From Paraburkholderia sp. BCC1886 (GTDB taxonomy: Bacteria > Pseudomonadota > Gammaproteobacteria > Burkholderiales > Burkholderiaceae), in assembly GCF_900996245.1 (NCBI RefSeq), contig NZ_CAAJGK010000129.1, positions 124,001-188,000 on the forward strand: DNA of 64,000 nucleotides, in the 5' to 3' direction. Position 1 is the first letter of the stretch, and each line of letters starts with the position of its first letter. Of the stretch, positions 52,742 to 62,124 are shown piece by piece. Both the position numbers and the translations under genes were made by a program. The notes beneath the pieces are model-generated. The model worked only from the letters and a program-made list of their open reading frames with translations, searched no databases and was not told the origin of the DNA.

Positions 52742-53878
52742 CTAGCGGGTGGCTTTGAACATGCCTTCGCGGGTGAACCGCTTGAGCTTCTCTTCATCGA
52801 GTTCGATGCCGAGTCCCGGGCCGTTCGGCACGCTCAACTCGAAGTCGCTGTAATCGAGCGGCTTCGTCAAAATGTCTTCGGTAATCAGCAGCGGGCCGAA
52901 CAACTCCGTGCCCCATTGCAGGTTCGGAAAAGTGGCGAACAGATGCGCCGACGCCACCGTGCTGAATGCGCCTTCGAGCATCGTCCCACCGTATAGCTCG
53001 ATGCCGGCCGCGTCGGCTATCGCGGCAACGCGCTGCGCCGCAAACAGGCCGCCGCTTTGCTCGATCTTGATGGCGAATACATCGGCGCCGCCGTGCTTCG
53101 CAATCTCGAACGCGCTCTCCGGGCCTTGCAGAATTTCGTCGGCCATCAACGCAACCGGAAAGCGGCGCATCAGACGGCCCATGGCAGCGGCGGACGCGAC
53201 CGGTTGTTCGACCAGATCGCAGCCGGCCTCGGCCAGCGCGGGAATGGCCCACGCGGCCTGGGTTTCGCTCCAGGCCATATTCACGTCGACGCGCACGGCG
53301 GCGCGCTCGCCGACGGCTTTCTTGATGTCGGCGACGTGTTTGATGTCGGTCTTGAGTTCCTTCGCGCCGATCTTCAGTTTGAAGATCTTGTGCCGGCGCG
53401 CTTCGAGCATTTTCTCCGCTTCGGCGATGTCTTTCGCGGTGTCGCCCGAGGCGAGCGTCCACGCCACCGGCAGGCGATCGCGCCGGCGGCCGCCGAGCAG
53501 TTCGCTCACCGGTACGCCCAGGCGTTTGCCGTGGGCGTCGAGCAGCGCGGTTTCCACGGCGCTGCGGGAGAAATGATTGACCTTGATGAGCTTGCCGAGG
53601 TGCGCCATCAACGCCTGAATGCGGGTGGCGTCCTGGCCGATCATGGCGGGGGCGAAGTAGCCGTCGATGGCCAGCTTCATCGACTCGGGCGCTTCGGGAC
53701 CGTAGGCCATGCCCGCGATCGTGGTGCCTTCGCCGATGCCGACGACGCCGTCGCTGCAATATACCTTTACGAGCATCAGGGTTTGCCCGTACATGGTCGC
53801 GACCGACAGCTTGTGCGGGCGGATTGTCGGCAAATCGACCAGGCGGGTTTCGATGCGATCTATGGTCGGTGCGGTCAT
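52742..53878 (-). CDS. catB: Muconate cycloisomerase
   Basis: A 378-residue enolase-superfamily enzyme. The catalytic lysine pair is in FKLKIG, the metal ligands follow in RVDVNMAW and in LMADE, and the far lysine in IKIEQSGG. It cyclises cis,cis-muconate to muconolactone. It is the first gene of the catBCA operon, with BenM-type operators and a promoter upstream. Confidence 0.93.
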   Translation of the reverse strand: MTAPTIDRIETRLVDLPTIRPHKLSVATMYGQTLMLVKVYCSDGVVGIGEGTTIAGMAYGPEAPESMKLAIDGYFAPAMIGQDATRIQALMAHLGKLIKVNHFSRSAVETALLDAHGKRLGVPVSELLGGRRRDRLPVAWTLASGDTAKDIAEAEKMLEARRHKIFKLKIGAKELKTDIKHVADIKKAVGERAAVRVDVNMAWSETQAAWAIPALAEAGCDLVEQPVASAAAMGRLMRRFPVALMADEILQGPESAFEIAKHGGADVFAIKIEQSGGLFAAQRVAAIADAAGIELYGGTMLEGAFSTVASAHLFATFPNLQWGTELFGPLLITEDILTKPLDYSDFELSVPNGPGLGIELDEEKLKRFTREGMFKATR

Positions 53879-53909
53879 GGCGAAAGCGTAGTGAGGTTCG
53901 TGGGGTGAA

Positions 53910-53974
53910 TTTATAACCCCGCACCGTGCTCGCGTCCAATACCTGATTCGACCGTTTCCATACTCTCAGGGCAT
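53910..53974 (-). promoter_or_regulatory. BenM-like operator and promoter of catBCA
   Basis: Read on the minus strand: ATGC-N7-GTAT (53974-53960), six bases, GGTC-N7-GTAT (53953-53939), abutting TTGGAC (53939-53934), then 18 bp to TATAAA (53915-53910). Dyad spacing, the six-base gap and the abutting TTGGAC match the benA promoter exactly. Confidence 0.8.
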
Positions 53975-54030
53975 GGAAGAAAAAGGTGATTCGGCGCTCT
54001 CATCACGCCTTGCCGAACCGCATTCGCCGC

Positions 54031-54681
54031 TTACTTCGCGTCTGCTTTGGCCTTGGCGTCCGCGGCCGCGAACATCGCCGAGCCGATGACGGACTCACCG
54101 TCCTGGTTCAGGGCCTCGGCCGGTCCCCGAATATCGCGCACGTCCTTGTTCTGACTCAGCTTGAATTTGCCGACCAGCCGCGTGATGTCGATCTCGACGC
54201 CGACGATGGCCTTCATCAGCGTATCGACGAAATCCGGCGCGCTGTCCGACATTTTCCACGGTTTGGGTTGCGAGGCTTCATGCTTGCGGGTGAGGCGAGC
54301 GACGACGCCGCGCACATAGCGTTCGTCGTCGCGTATCGTCACGCGGCCATGAGCATGGACCACCTGATAATTCCAGGTCGGCACCTGCCTGTGCAATTCG
54401 TGCTTGCTGGGGTACCAGTTGGGCGAGATGTACGCATCGCCCGCACGGAACACGACGAGCACTTCGTCGCCGTTCGAGAGTTCCTGCCACACCGGATTGG
54501 CACGCGCGACGTGCGCGCTCAACTGGCCGAGCGGTCCTTGCGCCGGGTGCAATTCGAAGGGAATGTGATTGGCGTCGAGGCCGTTCGGCCCGTGCGTCAC
54601 GAGCGTACCGAACGGATTGGCGGTGATCAGCTCGTGCAGCACCTCGGTGCGTTTTTCTTCGAACTGGCTGGGAACGTACAT
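54031..54681 (-). CDS. PaiB-type FMN-binding negative regulator family protein
   Basis: A 216-residue protein of the PaiB/FMN-binding split-barrel family (MYVPSQFEEKRTEVLHELI, THGPNGLDANHIPFEL, SPNWYPSKHELHRQVPTWNYQVVH). The family is named for Bacillus PaiB and is structurally related to pyridoxamine 5'-phosphate oxidases. The ATG at 54681 gives the conserved N terminus. It is divergent from a MocR gene, a frequent pairing that suggests a shared vitamin B6 or amine role. The ending is Lys/Ala-rich. Confidence 0.85.
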   Translation of the reverse strand: MYVPSQFEEKRTEVLHELITANPFGTLVTHGPNGLDANHIPFELHPAQGPLGQLSAHVARANPVWQELSNGDEVLVVFRAGDAYISPNWYPSKHELHRQVPTWNYQVVHAHGRVTIRDDERYVRGVVARLTRKHEASQPKPWKMSDSAPDFVDTLMKAIVGVEIDITRLVGKFKLSQNKDVRDIRGPAEALNQDGESVIGSAMFAAADAKAKADAK

Positions 54682-54767
54682 GGGGGCTCCGCTTTTTGTA
54701 GGAAAGGGCGGCACGATCGCCACGGTCGGCGAATCGGCGCCATCACAGGCAGGCCATTGTGGCGTCC

Positions 54768-54793
54768 AACTGGTTTATGTTGTAGAACCAGTT
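54768..54793. promoter_or_regulatory. Palindrome between paiB-like and MocR genes
   Basis: AACTGGTT (54768-54775) and AACCAGTT (54786-54793) form a perfect 8-bp inverted repeat with a 10-bp gap, in the middle of the divergent region. A further accag lies at 54811. It is a likely operator for the MocR regulator. Confidence 0.6.
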
Positions 54794-54820
54794 TTAATCT
54801 TTTTCATTGGACCAGAAACG

Positions 54821-56326
54821 ATGCCGCGCAAACCCGGCAGTATGGAAATTCCGTCGCTGGGCGCGCTGGACCGGGCCGCCGGTCAGCTCGGGCGTCAACT
54901 CGCGCAACTGCTGCGCGACGCGATCCGGCGCGGCGATCTCAAACCGGATGAGGTGCTGCCGTCCACCCGTGCGCTGGCGGTGTCGCTGCGCGTGGCCCGC
55001 GGAACCGTCATCGAGGCATTCGAGCAACTGGTCGCCGAAGGTTTTCTCGAATCGCAACCGGGAGCCGATACGCGCGTCGCGCATGCGCTGTCGTCTCCGG
55101 TTTCATCGGCCGCGGCGTCCGGACAGCCGCTTGCGCCAAACGTCGCCGGGCCTATTCCCGAGCGTGCGCAAATGTTTACGCAGGTGGCGCGTCAGTTCAA
55201 GGAAGTGCCGCAGGTCCCATTCGCCGTCTCGGTCCCGAACGGCCCGGCCGCGCCCGACGATGCCTGGCGCCGGCTCGGCAACCGTCTGCGTGCGCGTGGC
55301 GCGGGCGCGCCCACCGGCTATGGCGATCCGCAAGGCGCGCGGGCCTTGCGCGAAGCCGTGGCCGACTACGTCAGGAAGTCGCGCTCGGTGCGCTGCGACG
55401 CGTCGCAGGTCGTCATCACCAGCGGCACGCAGCAGGGCCTTTACCTGACCTGCCAGGTGCTGCTCGACGGCGACGCTTGCGCGTGGGTGGAAGACCCGGC
55501 GTATCGCGGCATTACCGCGATCCTCGAAAGCAGCGGCCACCCCGAACGCATGGTGCGCGTGCCGGTCGACGCGGAAGGGCTGAACGTGGACGAAGGCATT
55601 CGCCTCGCGCCGCATGCGCGTGCCGCGTTCGTCACGTCGTCGAACCAGTACCCCCTCGGCATGCCGTTGAGCATGGCCAGACGCGAGGCGCTGCTCGCGT
55701 GGGCGCGCAGCACGAATGCGTGGGTGATAGAAGACGACTACGACAGCGAACTGCGCTACGCGGGGCATCCGTTTCCCTCGCTCCAGGGACTGAGCCCGGA
55801 CCGCGTGATCTATCTCGGCACGTTCAGCAAAATCCTCTTTCCGTCGTTGCGGCTCGGCTATGTCATCGCACCGCCCAATCTGGTGGAAGCGTTTTGCGGC
55901 GCGCGGGTGCTGATCGACCGCAACCCCGCGAATGCGGACCAGCACGTGCTGGCGGCCTTCATCGCAGGCGGCTATCTGGATCGTCATATCCGGCGCATTC
56001 GCGGCGTGTATGCGGAGCGCCGCGCGTGCATCGTCGATGCGATCGGGCGCTGGTTGCCGGGAGAACTCGCGTGGTTGCAACCGAGCGATCAGGGAATGCA
56101 TCTGTTGCTGTGGTTGGGGCGCGGCGTGGACGATATGCGGGTGGCCGCCCACGCGGCGCAAAGCGGAGTCGTCGTGCGAGCGGTGTCGCCGATGTATGCC
56201 GGCAAACGCGGGCCGATGGGTCTGGTACTGGGGCTGGGCGGGTTCAGCGACCACGAGATAGAGGTGGCCACGCGGCTGCTGGGGGAGAGCATTGCGGCGG
56301 TGGAACGCCAGAGCCGCGGACCGTAG
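54821..56326 (+). CDS. MocR/PdxR-family regulator with aminotransferase domain
   Basis: A 501-residue fusion of a GntR winged helix (LLRDAIRRGDLKPDEVLPSTRALAVSL) and a class I aminotransferase-like domain. The PLP lysine should be in GTFSKILFPSLRLGY. Members use PLP as a sensor and control vitamin B6, GABA or related amine genes. It is divergent from the PaiB-like gene and is the probable regulator of it. The 5' start at 54821 fits the family. The stop codon is the first triplet of a 9-nt repeat. Confidence 0.88.
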   Translation: MPRKPGSMEIPSLGALDRAAGQLGRQLAQLLRDAIRRGDLKPDEVLPSTRALAVSLRVARGTVIEAFEQLVAEGFLESQPGADTRVAHALSSPVSSAAASGQPLAPNVAGPIPERAQMFTQVARQFKEVPQVPFAVSVPNGPAAPDDAWRRLGNRLRARGAGAPTGYGDPQGARALREAVADYVRKSRSVRCDASQVVITSGTQQGLYLTCQVLLDGDACAWVEDPAYRGITAILESSGHPERMVRVPVDAEGLNVDEGIRLAPHARAAFVTSSNQYPLGMPLSMARREALLAWARSTNAWVIEDDYDSELRYAGHPFPSLQGLSPDRVIYLGTFSKILFPSLRLGYVIAPPNLVEAFCGARVLIDRNPANADQHVLAAFIAGGYLDRHIRRIRGVYAERRACIVDAIGRWLPGELAWLQPSDQGMHLLLWLGRGVDDMRVAAHAAQSGVVVRAVSPMYAGKRGPMGLVLGLGGFSDHEIEVATRLLGESIAAVERQSRGP

Positions 56327-56386
56327 CGGCTGTAGCGGCTGTAGCGGCTGTAGCGGATGTAGCGGATGTAGCGGATGTAGCGAGTC
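56324..56386. repeat. 9-nt tandem repeat at the MocR stop codon
   Basis: Seven units of tagcggctg/tagcggatg/tagcgagtc run from the TAG stop of the MocR gene to the end of the kinase gene. Each unit contains tag in the MocR frame, so the frame stays closed if copies are lost. Confidence 0.92.
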
Positions 56387-58020
56387 TAGCGAACGGCTCT
56401 CGCCACGTCCTGCAACTTCGTAAAAGCGCGAAACCGCGCTTCATGCAGGGTCGCGATCTCCCCTGCGGCCGGCTCGTAAACCCTGCTGATTCGCGACATC
56501 CCGGCCATGGCCGAGCGTACGTCGTCGAAGCACCCGCCTGCCAGTCCGCCCAGCATCGCGGCGCCCAGCAGGACCGGCTCGTCCGCCTGCGTGGCCAATA
56601 CGGGCTTGCCCGTGGCGTCGGCGAGCAGTTGCCGGACGAGATCGAGCCGGCCGGCCCCGCCGCTGATCATCACCCGCTCGATCGGCGCGCCGGCCAGAGT
56701 CTGTGCCTCGATGATCTGGCGAAGGCCGTAACCAATACTGCAGATGCCGGCAATGTAGAGGGCGACCAGACTGTCCAGGCCGGTTTCCATACCCAGACCC
56801 GCGATCACCGCCCGTGCGTGCGGGTCGGCTAGCGGAGCACGGTTTCCCAGGAATTCCGGAACGACGTGCAGACCCTGCGCCAGCCAGACCGTCCCCGACA
56901 GGCTGTCCGCCGCCTGCGCCGCGAGGCTGGCGAGCAGGCCCGGCAACGGCTGGCCTTCCTGCTCCGCCCGACGCCGCGCATCGACGGACGCGGGGTGCAT
57001 CGAAAGCAATCGTTCGATTGCCGCGCCGGCCACCGACTGACCGCCTTCGTTGAGCCACGCCAGCGGCACCATCGCGGAAAAATAAGGCCCCCATACGCCG
57101 GGCACGAACACCGGACTCCGGGTCGTGGTCATCGTGCACGACGAGGTGCCGAACACGTACGCCAGAGACGACTCGGGCTCACCGACGGCGCCGACGGTCC
57201 CTATCCCCCCGGCATGGGCATCGATCACGCCCGCGGCGACCGGCGTTCCGGCCAGCAGACCGAGTTCCATGGCGGCTGCCGGGCTCAGTCCGCTTCCCAG
57301 TGGCGTGCCGGGATCGACGACGCGCTGGCCGATGCGCGCAAACGCCTCCTGCGCGAGCACGCCGAGGCCGATGGTCTGGAAGTAACTGTCGTCCCAGCGT
57401 CGCTCGTGCGCCAGATAGGTCCACTTGCAGGTGACCGTGCAGGTGGAACGGGATAGATCGCCGGTCGCGCGCCAGGTCAGGAAATCGGTCAGATCGAAGA
57501 ACTGCCATGCGGCGGCGAAGACGGCCGGCCTGTTCTGGAGAAGCCAGAGCAGCTTGGGGGTTTCCATTTCCGGCGAGATCCTGCCGCCGACATATTTCAA
57601 TACCTCGTGGCCGGTCGCGTTGATGTGCTCCGCCTGCGCCACGGCCCGATGGTCCATCCAGACGATGATGTCGCGCTCCGGCTGGCCGGAAGGACCTACC
57701 GGCAGTGGCCGGCCGCCTTCTCCCAGCACGACGAGGGAGCAGGTCGCATCGAACCCGAGTCCGGCGATCTGCCCGGGCGACACCGCCGCCAGCGCCAGCG
57801 CCTCCTTCACCGCGCGGCAGACCGCGTTCCAGATTTCGCCGCTCGACTGCTCGACGATGCCGCCGCTTGCCTGAAACAGGCTGATATCGTGTTTTGCCGA
57901 GGCGACCATGCCGCCGGCCGTGTCGAAGATGCCGGCCCGCGCGCTGCCCGTGCCCACGTCTACCCCAACCACAAAAAGAGGGCGCTTTGTCGCGCCGGCG
58001 ATCGCGTGCTCCGAGGTCAT
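56386..58020 (-). CDS. rbtK: FGGY-family D-ribulokinase
   Basis: A 544-residue sugar kinase of the FGGY D-ribulokinase group. It begins with the phosphate-binding DVGTGSARAGIFD, has WMDHRAVAQA, and a C-terminal ATPase motif (ISGGAGRLDLVRQLLAD). It lies 63 nt after ribitol dehydrogenase, so it should phosphorylate the D-ribulose that enzyme makes to ribulose 5-phosphate. The gene name rests on that context. Confidence 0.85.
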   Translation of the reverse strand: MTSEHAIAGATKRPLFVVGVDVGTGSARAGIFDTAGGMVASAKHDISLFQASGGIVEQSSGEIWNAVCRAVKEALALAAVSPGQIAGLGFDATCSLVVLGEGGRPLPVGPSGQPERDIIVWMDHRAVAQAEHINATGHEVLKYVGGRISPEMETPKLLWLLQNRPAVFAAAWQFFDLTDFLTWRATGDLSRSTCTVTCKWTYLAHERRWDDSYFQTIGLGVLAQEAFARIGQRVVDPGTPLGSGLSPAAAMELGLLAGTPVAAGVIDAHAGGIGTVGAVGEPESSLAYVFGTSSCTMTTTRSPVFVPGVWGPYFSAMVPLAWLNEGGQSVAGAAIERLLSMHPASVDARRRAEQEGQPLPGLLASLAAQAADSLSGTVWLAQGLHVVPEFLGNRAPLADPHARAVIAGLGMETGLDSLVALYIAGICSIGYGLRQIIEAQTLAGAPIERVMISGGAGRLDLVRQLLADATGKPVLATQADEPVLLGAAMLGGLAGGCFDDVRSAMAGMSRISRVYEPAAGEIATLHEARFRAFTKLQDVARAVR

Positions 58021-58083
58021 AAGCTCACTGCCTGTTCGTTAGCTGGGGTGGCGAGCGCGCCGTGCCGACGCCTCGTATCCGTT

Positions 58084-58812
58084 CTACAGATCGACGTTGT
58101 TCGGCAGGATCACGAGGTCGCGGATGGTGACGTTGCGCGGCCGCGTCAACATGAACAGCACCGCGTCGGCGACCTCTTTGGGTTGCATGAGGCTGCCCGA
58201 CGCGAGGGCTTCGTCCATCTTCGCCTTCGGCCAGTCGTCGAGCAGCGCGGTGACCACCGGCCCCGGCGCCACCGCGCCGACGCGCACGCCATGCCTGGCC
58301 AGTTGACGCCGGGACGTGTGGACGAAGGCCTGCACGGCGAATTTGGAGGCGGTGTAAATCGGCTCCCACACGACCGGGACGATGCCCGCAATCGAACTCG
58401 TGAAGACGATATCGCCCGACTTTTGCGCGACCATGTGCGGCAGCACCGCGTGGACCGACCGGAACGCGGCATTGATGTTCAGGTTCAGCATGCGGTCCCA
58501 CTCGTCCGGATTGCCGTCGGCGACTTCGCCGCCGACATACGCGCCGGCGTTCGCATGGAAGATGTCGAGGCCTCCGGCCAGCGCGAGGATCTTCGGCAGC
58601 ATGGCGGAAACCTCGGCCGGCTGCAGCAGGTCCACGACGAGCGGCAGCGCGTTCGGGCCCAGTTCCGCGCACAGTGGCTCGAGCCGGTCCCGTGCACGAT
58701 CGATCAGCACGACCTTCGCGCCTTCCGCGAGCAGGGTGCGCGCGCATTCGAGGCCGATACCCGACGCCGCGCCCGTGATGGCGGCGACCTTTCCCTTCAT
58801 GGATTCACTCAT
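58084..58812 (-). CDS. rbtD: Ribitol 2-dehydrogenase
   Basis: A 242-residue SDR closely matching Klebsiella ribitol dehydrogenase as recalled (GKVAAITGAASGIGLECART, LDIFHANAGAYVGGEVADG, PIYTASKFAVQAFVH, and the ending ILPNNVDL). Catalytic Ser (FTSSIAGIV) and Tyr/Lys (YTASK) are intact. It oxidises ribitol to D-ribulose with NAD. The ATG at 58812 follows aggagag. Confidence 0.9.
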   Translation of the reverse strand: MSESMKGKVAAITGAASGIGLECARTLLAEGAKVVLIDRARDRLEPLCAELGPNALPLVVDLLQPAEVSAMLPKILALAGGLDIFHANAGAYVGGEVADGNPDEWDRMLNLNINAAFRSVHAVLPHMVAQKSGDIVFTSSIAGIVPVVWEPIYTASKFAVQAFVHTSRRQLARHGVRVGAVAPGPVVTALLDDWPKAKMDEALASGSLMQPKEVADAVLFMLTRPRNVTIRDLVILPNNVDL

Positions 58813-58838
58813 CGACGGCTCTCCTGGATGCGGTGAAA

Positions 58839-60119
58839 TTAGGCGCGGCCGTGCGAGACACGGGACTGCCGGGCGAGCGAATCGACGATCACCGCAATCG
58901 CGAGCACCGCGCCGGTGATCATGAAACGCAGCGAAGACGACAGGTTGAGCAGGGTCAGCCCGCTGGCGATCGACTGGATCACGATGATGCCCAGTACCGC
59001 CGAATACGCACTGCCGCGCCCGCCAAACAGGCTTGTGCCGCCGATCACGGCTGCGGCGATGGCGTTCAGGTTCACGTCCCCGGAGCCGGCCTGCTGGCTT
59101 GCCGAGGCGAGCCGGGCCGCGGTCAGGACGCCGCCCAGCGCGGCTAGACTCGCGCACAGCACGAAAGCGCTCATGTAGATGGCGCCGACATCGATGCCGG
59201 CCCGCCGGGCGGCCTCGTGATTGCCGCCGACCGCGTTCATCGAGCGGCCCCATCGTGTGCGCCTGAGCGCGTAGTCCATTGCGACGGCGAGGCCGAGAAA
59301 GATTCCGAACATGAGGGGAACGCCCCGGCCCTGGTTGAGGTAGGCCACCACGGCCTCCAGAAGCACGGTGAGAGCCGCGGCGCGCACGAGAAGACTGCCC
59401 ACCGAAGGCGCCGACAGATTGGACGCCCGCCGCCGCGCAGCCGTACGCAGACCGATGACGAGCATCACCGCGCCCGGTAGCAGCGCAACGAGGTACGCGA
59501 CGACGGCGGGGATGATGATGAGCTGTCCGAGGTTCACCATCGCCGAGCCATAGGGCAGGTTGATGGACCCGGTCGCGCCGAGTACGTACAACTGCATGCC
59601 GAGAATCGCGAGCAGTCCGGCCAGCGTCGCGACGAAGCTCGGCATGCCGAGCCGGTTGAGCAGGAACGCGTAGACGGCGCCGACCAGCGCACCGACGACG
59701 ACCGCGGCGACGATGGCCAGCCACACCGGCCAGCCGTGATTGACCCAGAGCATGCCGACGAGGGCAGACGCGAAGCCGCTCATCGATCCTACCGACAGGT
59801 CGATTTGCCCGACCATCAGCACGCAGACGATGCCGAGCGAAATCACGCCGACGGTCGAGCAGTCGAACAGCAGGTTCACCAGGTTGTCGGCGGACAGGAA
59901 CACCGGGTTGAGACTGGTGAACACGGTCCAGATGATAAGCAGGCCGGCAATCACGGGCAGCGCGCCCAGGTCGCCCGAGCGCACCCGTTCGACGAAGGCG
60001 GCGACGGCGCCGCCGACTCCGGTGGCGTGCCTGACGCGGACATCGCTGCGGTCGAGCAGCGTGGACGGCTGCGGCGTGTTTTGCGCTGCATGCGAAACGG
60101 CGGGCGTGTCGTCGATCAT
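58839..60119 (-). CDS. ABC transporter permease, ribose/xylose type
   Basis: A 426-residue inner-membrane permease (XylH/RbsC family) with about ten helices. The coupling segment is GGNHEAARRAGIDV and a helix carries GQIDLSVGSM. As a pentitol/pentose importer it would take up ribitol. Start ATG 60119 overlaps the ATPase stop (ATGA), with ggag upstream. Confidence 0.88.
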   Translation of the reverse strand: MIDDTPAVSHAAQNTPQPSTLLDRSDVRVRHATGVGGAVAAFVERVRSGDLGALPVIAGLLIIWTVFTSLNPVFLSADNLVNLLFDCSTVGVISLGIVCVLMVGQIDLSVGSMSGFASALVGMLWVNHGWPVWLAIVAAVVVGALVGAVYAFLLNRLGMPSFVATLAGLLAILGMQLYVLGATGSINLPYGSAMVNLGQLIIIPAVVAYLVALLPGAVMLVIGLRTAARRRASNLSAPSVGSLLVRAAALTVLLEAVVAYLNQGRGVPLMFGIFLGLAVAMDYALRRTRWGRSMNAVGGNHEAARRAGIDVGAIYMSAFVLCASLAALGGVLTAARLASASQQAGSGDVNLNAIAAAVIGGTSLFGGRGSAYSAVLGIIVIQSIASGLTLLNLSSSLRFMITGAVLAIAVIVDSLARQSRVSHGRA

Positions 60120-60940
60120 GATGGCTCCCTGGCACTCTGTTGACCCGGTTCGCTCTGGCGGCGGCCGGCACGACGCGACACGGCGTTCTCGGTAGCGCCG
60201 GTGATCGCGGCCACCAGTTCCTGGTTGGACGAGTCGGGATAGAAGACGCCGTTGTTGCGGCCAAGCCGCAATACCACGATGCGGTCCGCCACGGCGCGAA
60301 CGTCCTCCATGTTGTGGCTGATCATGATGACCGCGTGGCCGCGATCCCGCACCCGCTCGATCAGGTTCAGCACCTCGGCGGTCTGGGCTACGCCGAGCGC
60401 GGCGGTCGGCTCGTCGAGCATGATCAGTTTCGGGTCGAGCAGCAGCGAGCGCGCAATCGCCACGGTCTGGCGCTGCCCACCCGACAGCGACGCGACCACG
60501 TCGCGCACGCTCGGGATGCGCGCCGACAGTTCGTTCAGAAGGGTCCACGCCCGCACTTCCATTGCGACTTCATCGAGACGCAATGGATTCAGTTCGCGCC
60601 CGAGATAGATGTTGGCGACGACGTCCAGGTTTTCGCACAGCGCGAGATCCTGGAACACCGTGGCGATGCCGAGATCGAGCGCCGCGCCCGGATTCGCCAG
60701 CGTGACCTCCTTGCCGCTGAACGTGATGGTGCCGGAGCTGGGTTGATGGACCCCGGCCAGCACTTTCACCAGGGTCGATTTCCCGGCGCCGTTGTCGCCC
60801 ACCAGCGCGACGACTTCGCCGGCACGGACGTCGAGTTCGATGTCCGTGAGGGCGGACACCGCGCCGAAGTGTTTCGAGACGCCGCGCAGGCTGAGCACCA
60901 GCTCACCGGGGCTCGACCTTGCCGTGAGTTTGTCGGTCAT
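60116..60940 (-). CDS. ABC transporter ATPase, single-domain pentose type
   Basis: A 274-residue ATPase with one nucleotide-binding domain: Walker A GDNGAGKST, signature LSGGQRQ, Walker B LIMLDEP. Most ribose/xylose ATPases have two fused domains; this is the short single-domain form and must act as a dimer. It overlaps the permease gene by 4 nt. Confidence 0.9.
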   Translation of the reverse strand: MTDKLTARSSPGELVLSLRGVSKHFGAVSALTDIELDVRAGEVVALVGDNGAGKSTLVKVLAGVHQPSSGTITFSGKEVTLANPGAALDLGIATVFQDLALCENLDVVANIYLGRELNPLRLDEVAMEVRAWTLLNELSARIPSVRDVVASLSGGQRQTVAIARSLLLDPKLIMLDEPTAALGVAQTAEVLNLIERVRDRGHAVIMISHNMEDVRAVADRIVVLRLGRNNGVFYPDSSNQELVAAITGATENAVSRRAGRRQSEPGQQSAREPS

Positions 60941-61007
60941 CTGACGAATACCTCGTGATGATTAGCGGAAGCGGGCGCACGCCGGATACCACCGGCGTCG
61001 CGCCGGC

Positions 61008-62066
61008 TCAGTTCGTGATTCCCAGCTTTTTGCACCCTTCGGCATACCGGTCGGTGCACAGATCCTTCGAGCTCGCGAAGCCTTTGTCGACGACTTCCGC
61101 CTTGAGGTTCTTCGCCGTGATGACGGCCGGCTTGAAGAGTTGCGAGGGCGTATTGAAGAGGGTCGTTTCGGCTTTCGGCGTCTGGCCGGACAGGAAGCCG
61201 ACCGCTACCTTCGCCGCCGCCGCCGCGACGATCTCGCTCGGCTTGAGGATGGTGTTGTACTCGTCGCCGGCGATGATCAACTGCAGCCCGGCGAGCGTCG
61301 CGTCGTTGCCGGTCACGGGCGGCACCGGATTGACGCCGGCTGCCTTGAAGGCCGCGACGGCTCCGCCGCCCGTGCCGTCGTTGGCGGCCACGACCCCCAC
61401 GATCTGCGAGCCGAAACGGGTAATCTGACCGCTCACCCATTGCTGGGCCTTCGGCGGCGCCCAGTCGGGCGTATCGTATTCGGCCAGCGTCTTGTAGCCG
61501 CCGGCCTGCAAGCCGGCGTGGATGCCTTTCTTGATCAATCCTGCCGCCGCGTCGGTCGGCGAACCGTTGACCTCGAGCACGCCGCCTTTGGTGGTCGGCA
61601 CGCCCGAGTCTTTCAGATGCTGGACGAGCGACGCCGCGATGGCTTTGCCGATGCCTTCGTTGTCGAACGATACGTAGTAGTTGGCGGGCGTCGACGGCAC
61701 GGGCCGGTCGTAAGCAATGACCTTGATCCCCTGGCCCTGCGCCATGTGGACGAGAGACGCGGCGGCCGTCGAGTCCACCGGATCGAGGACGATTACCTTC
61801 GCGCCCTGCGCGATCACCGAATTGAATTGCTGCTGCTGGGTCGAGACGTCGGCATTGGCGTTCTGGTAGAGCACCTTGCAGTCCGGGCAGAGCCGGGTCA
61901 TTTCGGCCTTGAAGCCTGGGAAGTCGTGCTGTTCGTAGCGCGTCGAGGCCTGATCGGGCATCAGGAAAGCGACCGTGCCGCTGGGCGCGGCGAGCGCCGC
62001 CGTGGCGCTCATGAGGGTAAGGCCGAACGCGCCGGCGCCGATCAACTGGTGGGAAAGTCGGGTCAT
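61008..62066 (-). CDS. Periplasmic sugar/polyol-binding protein
   Basis: A 352-residue binding protein of the xylose/ribose-type (XylF-like) family. It has a signal peptide ending near ALAAP; the mature chain starts with GTVAFLMPDQASTRYEQHDFP. The VIVLDPVDS and ANDGTGGG segments form the two-lobed sugar cleft. Two cysteine pairs are visible (CPDC, and C-terminal cysteines). The ATG at 62066 gives the signal peptide. Expected ligand is ribitol. Confidence 0.87.
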   Translation of the reverse strand: MTRLSHQLIGAGAFGLTLMSATAALAAPSGTVAFLMPDQASTRYEQHDFPGFKAEMTRLCPDCKVLYQNANADVSTQQQQFNSVIAQGAKVIVLDPVDSTAAASLVHMAQGQGIKVIAYDRPVPSTPANYYVSFDNEGIGKAIAASLVQHLKDSGVPTTKGGVLEVNGSPTDAAAGLIKKGIHAGLQAGGYKTLAEYDTPDWAPPKAQQWVSGQITRFGSQIVGVVAANDGTGGGAVAAFKAAGVNPVPPVTGNDATLAGLQLIIAGDEYNTILKPSEIVAAAAAKVAVGFLSGQTPKAETTLFNTPSQLFKPAVITAKNLKAEVVDKGFASSKDLCTDRYAEGCKKLGITN

Positions 62067-62124
62067 CGAGTGTCTCCGTTTTTTAGAAAAATTCCGCGGC
62101 CGTGTCGCCGTGGTGAACTGCGGG

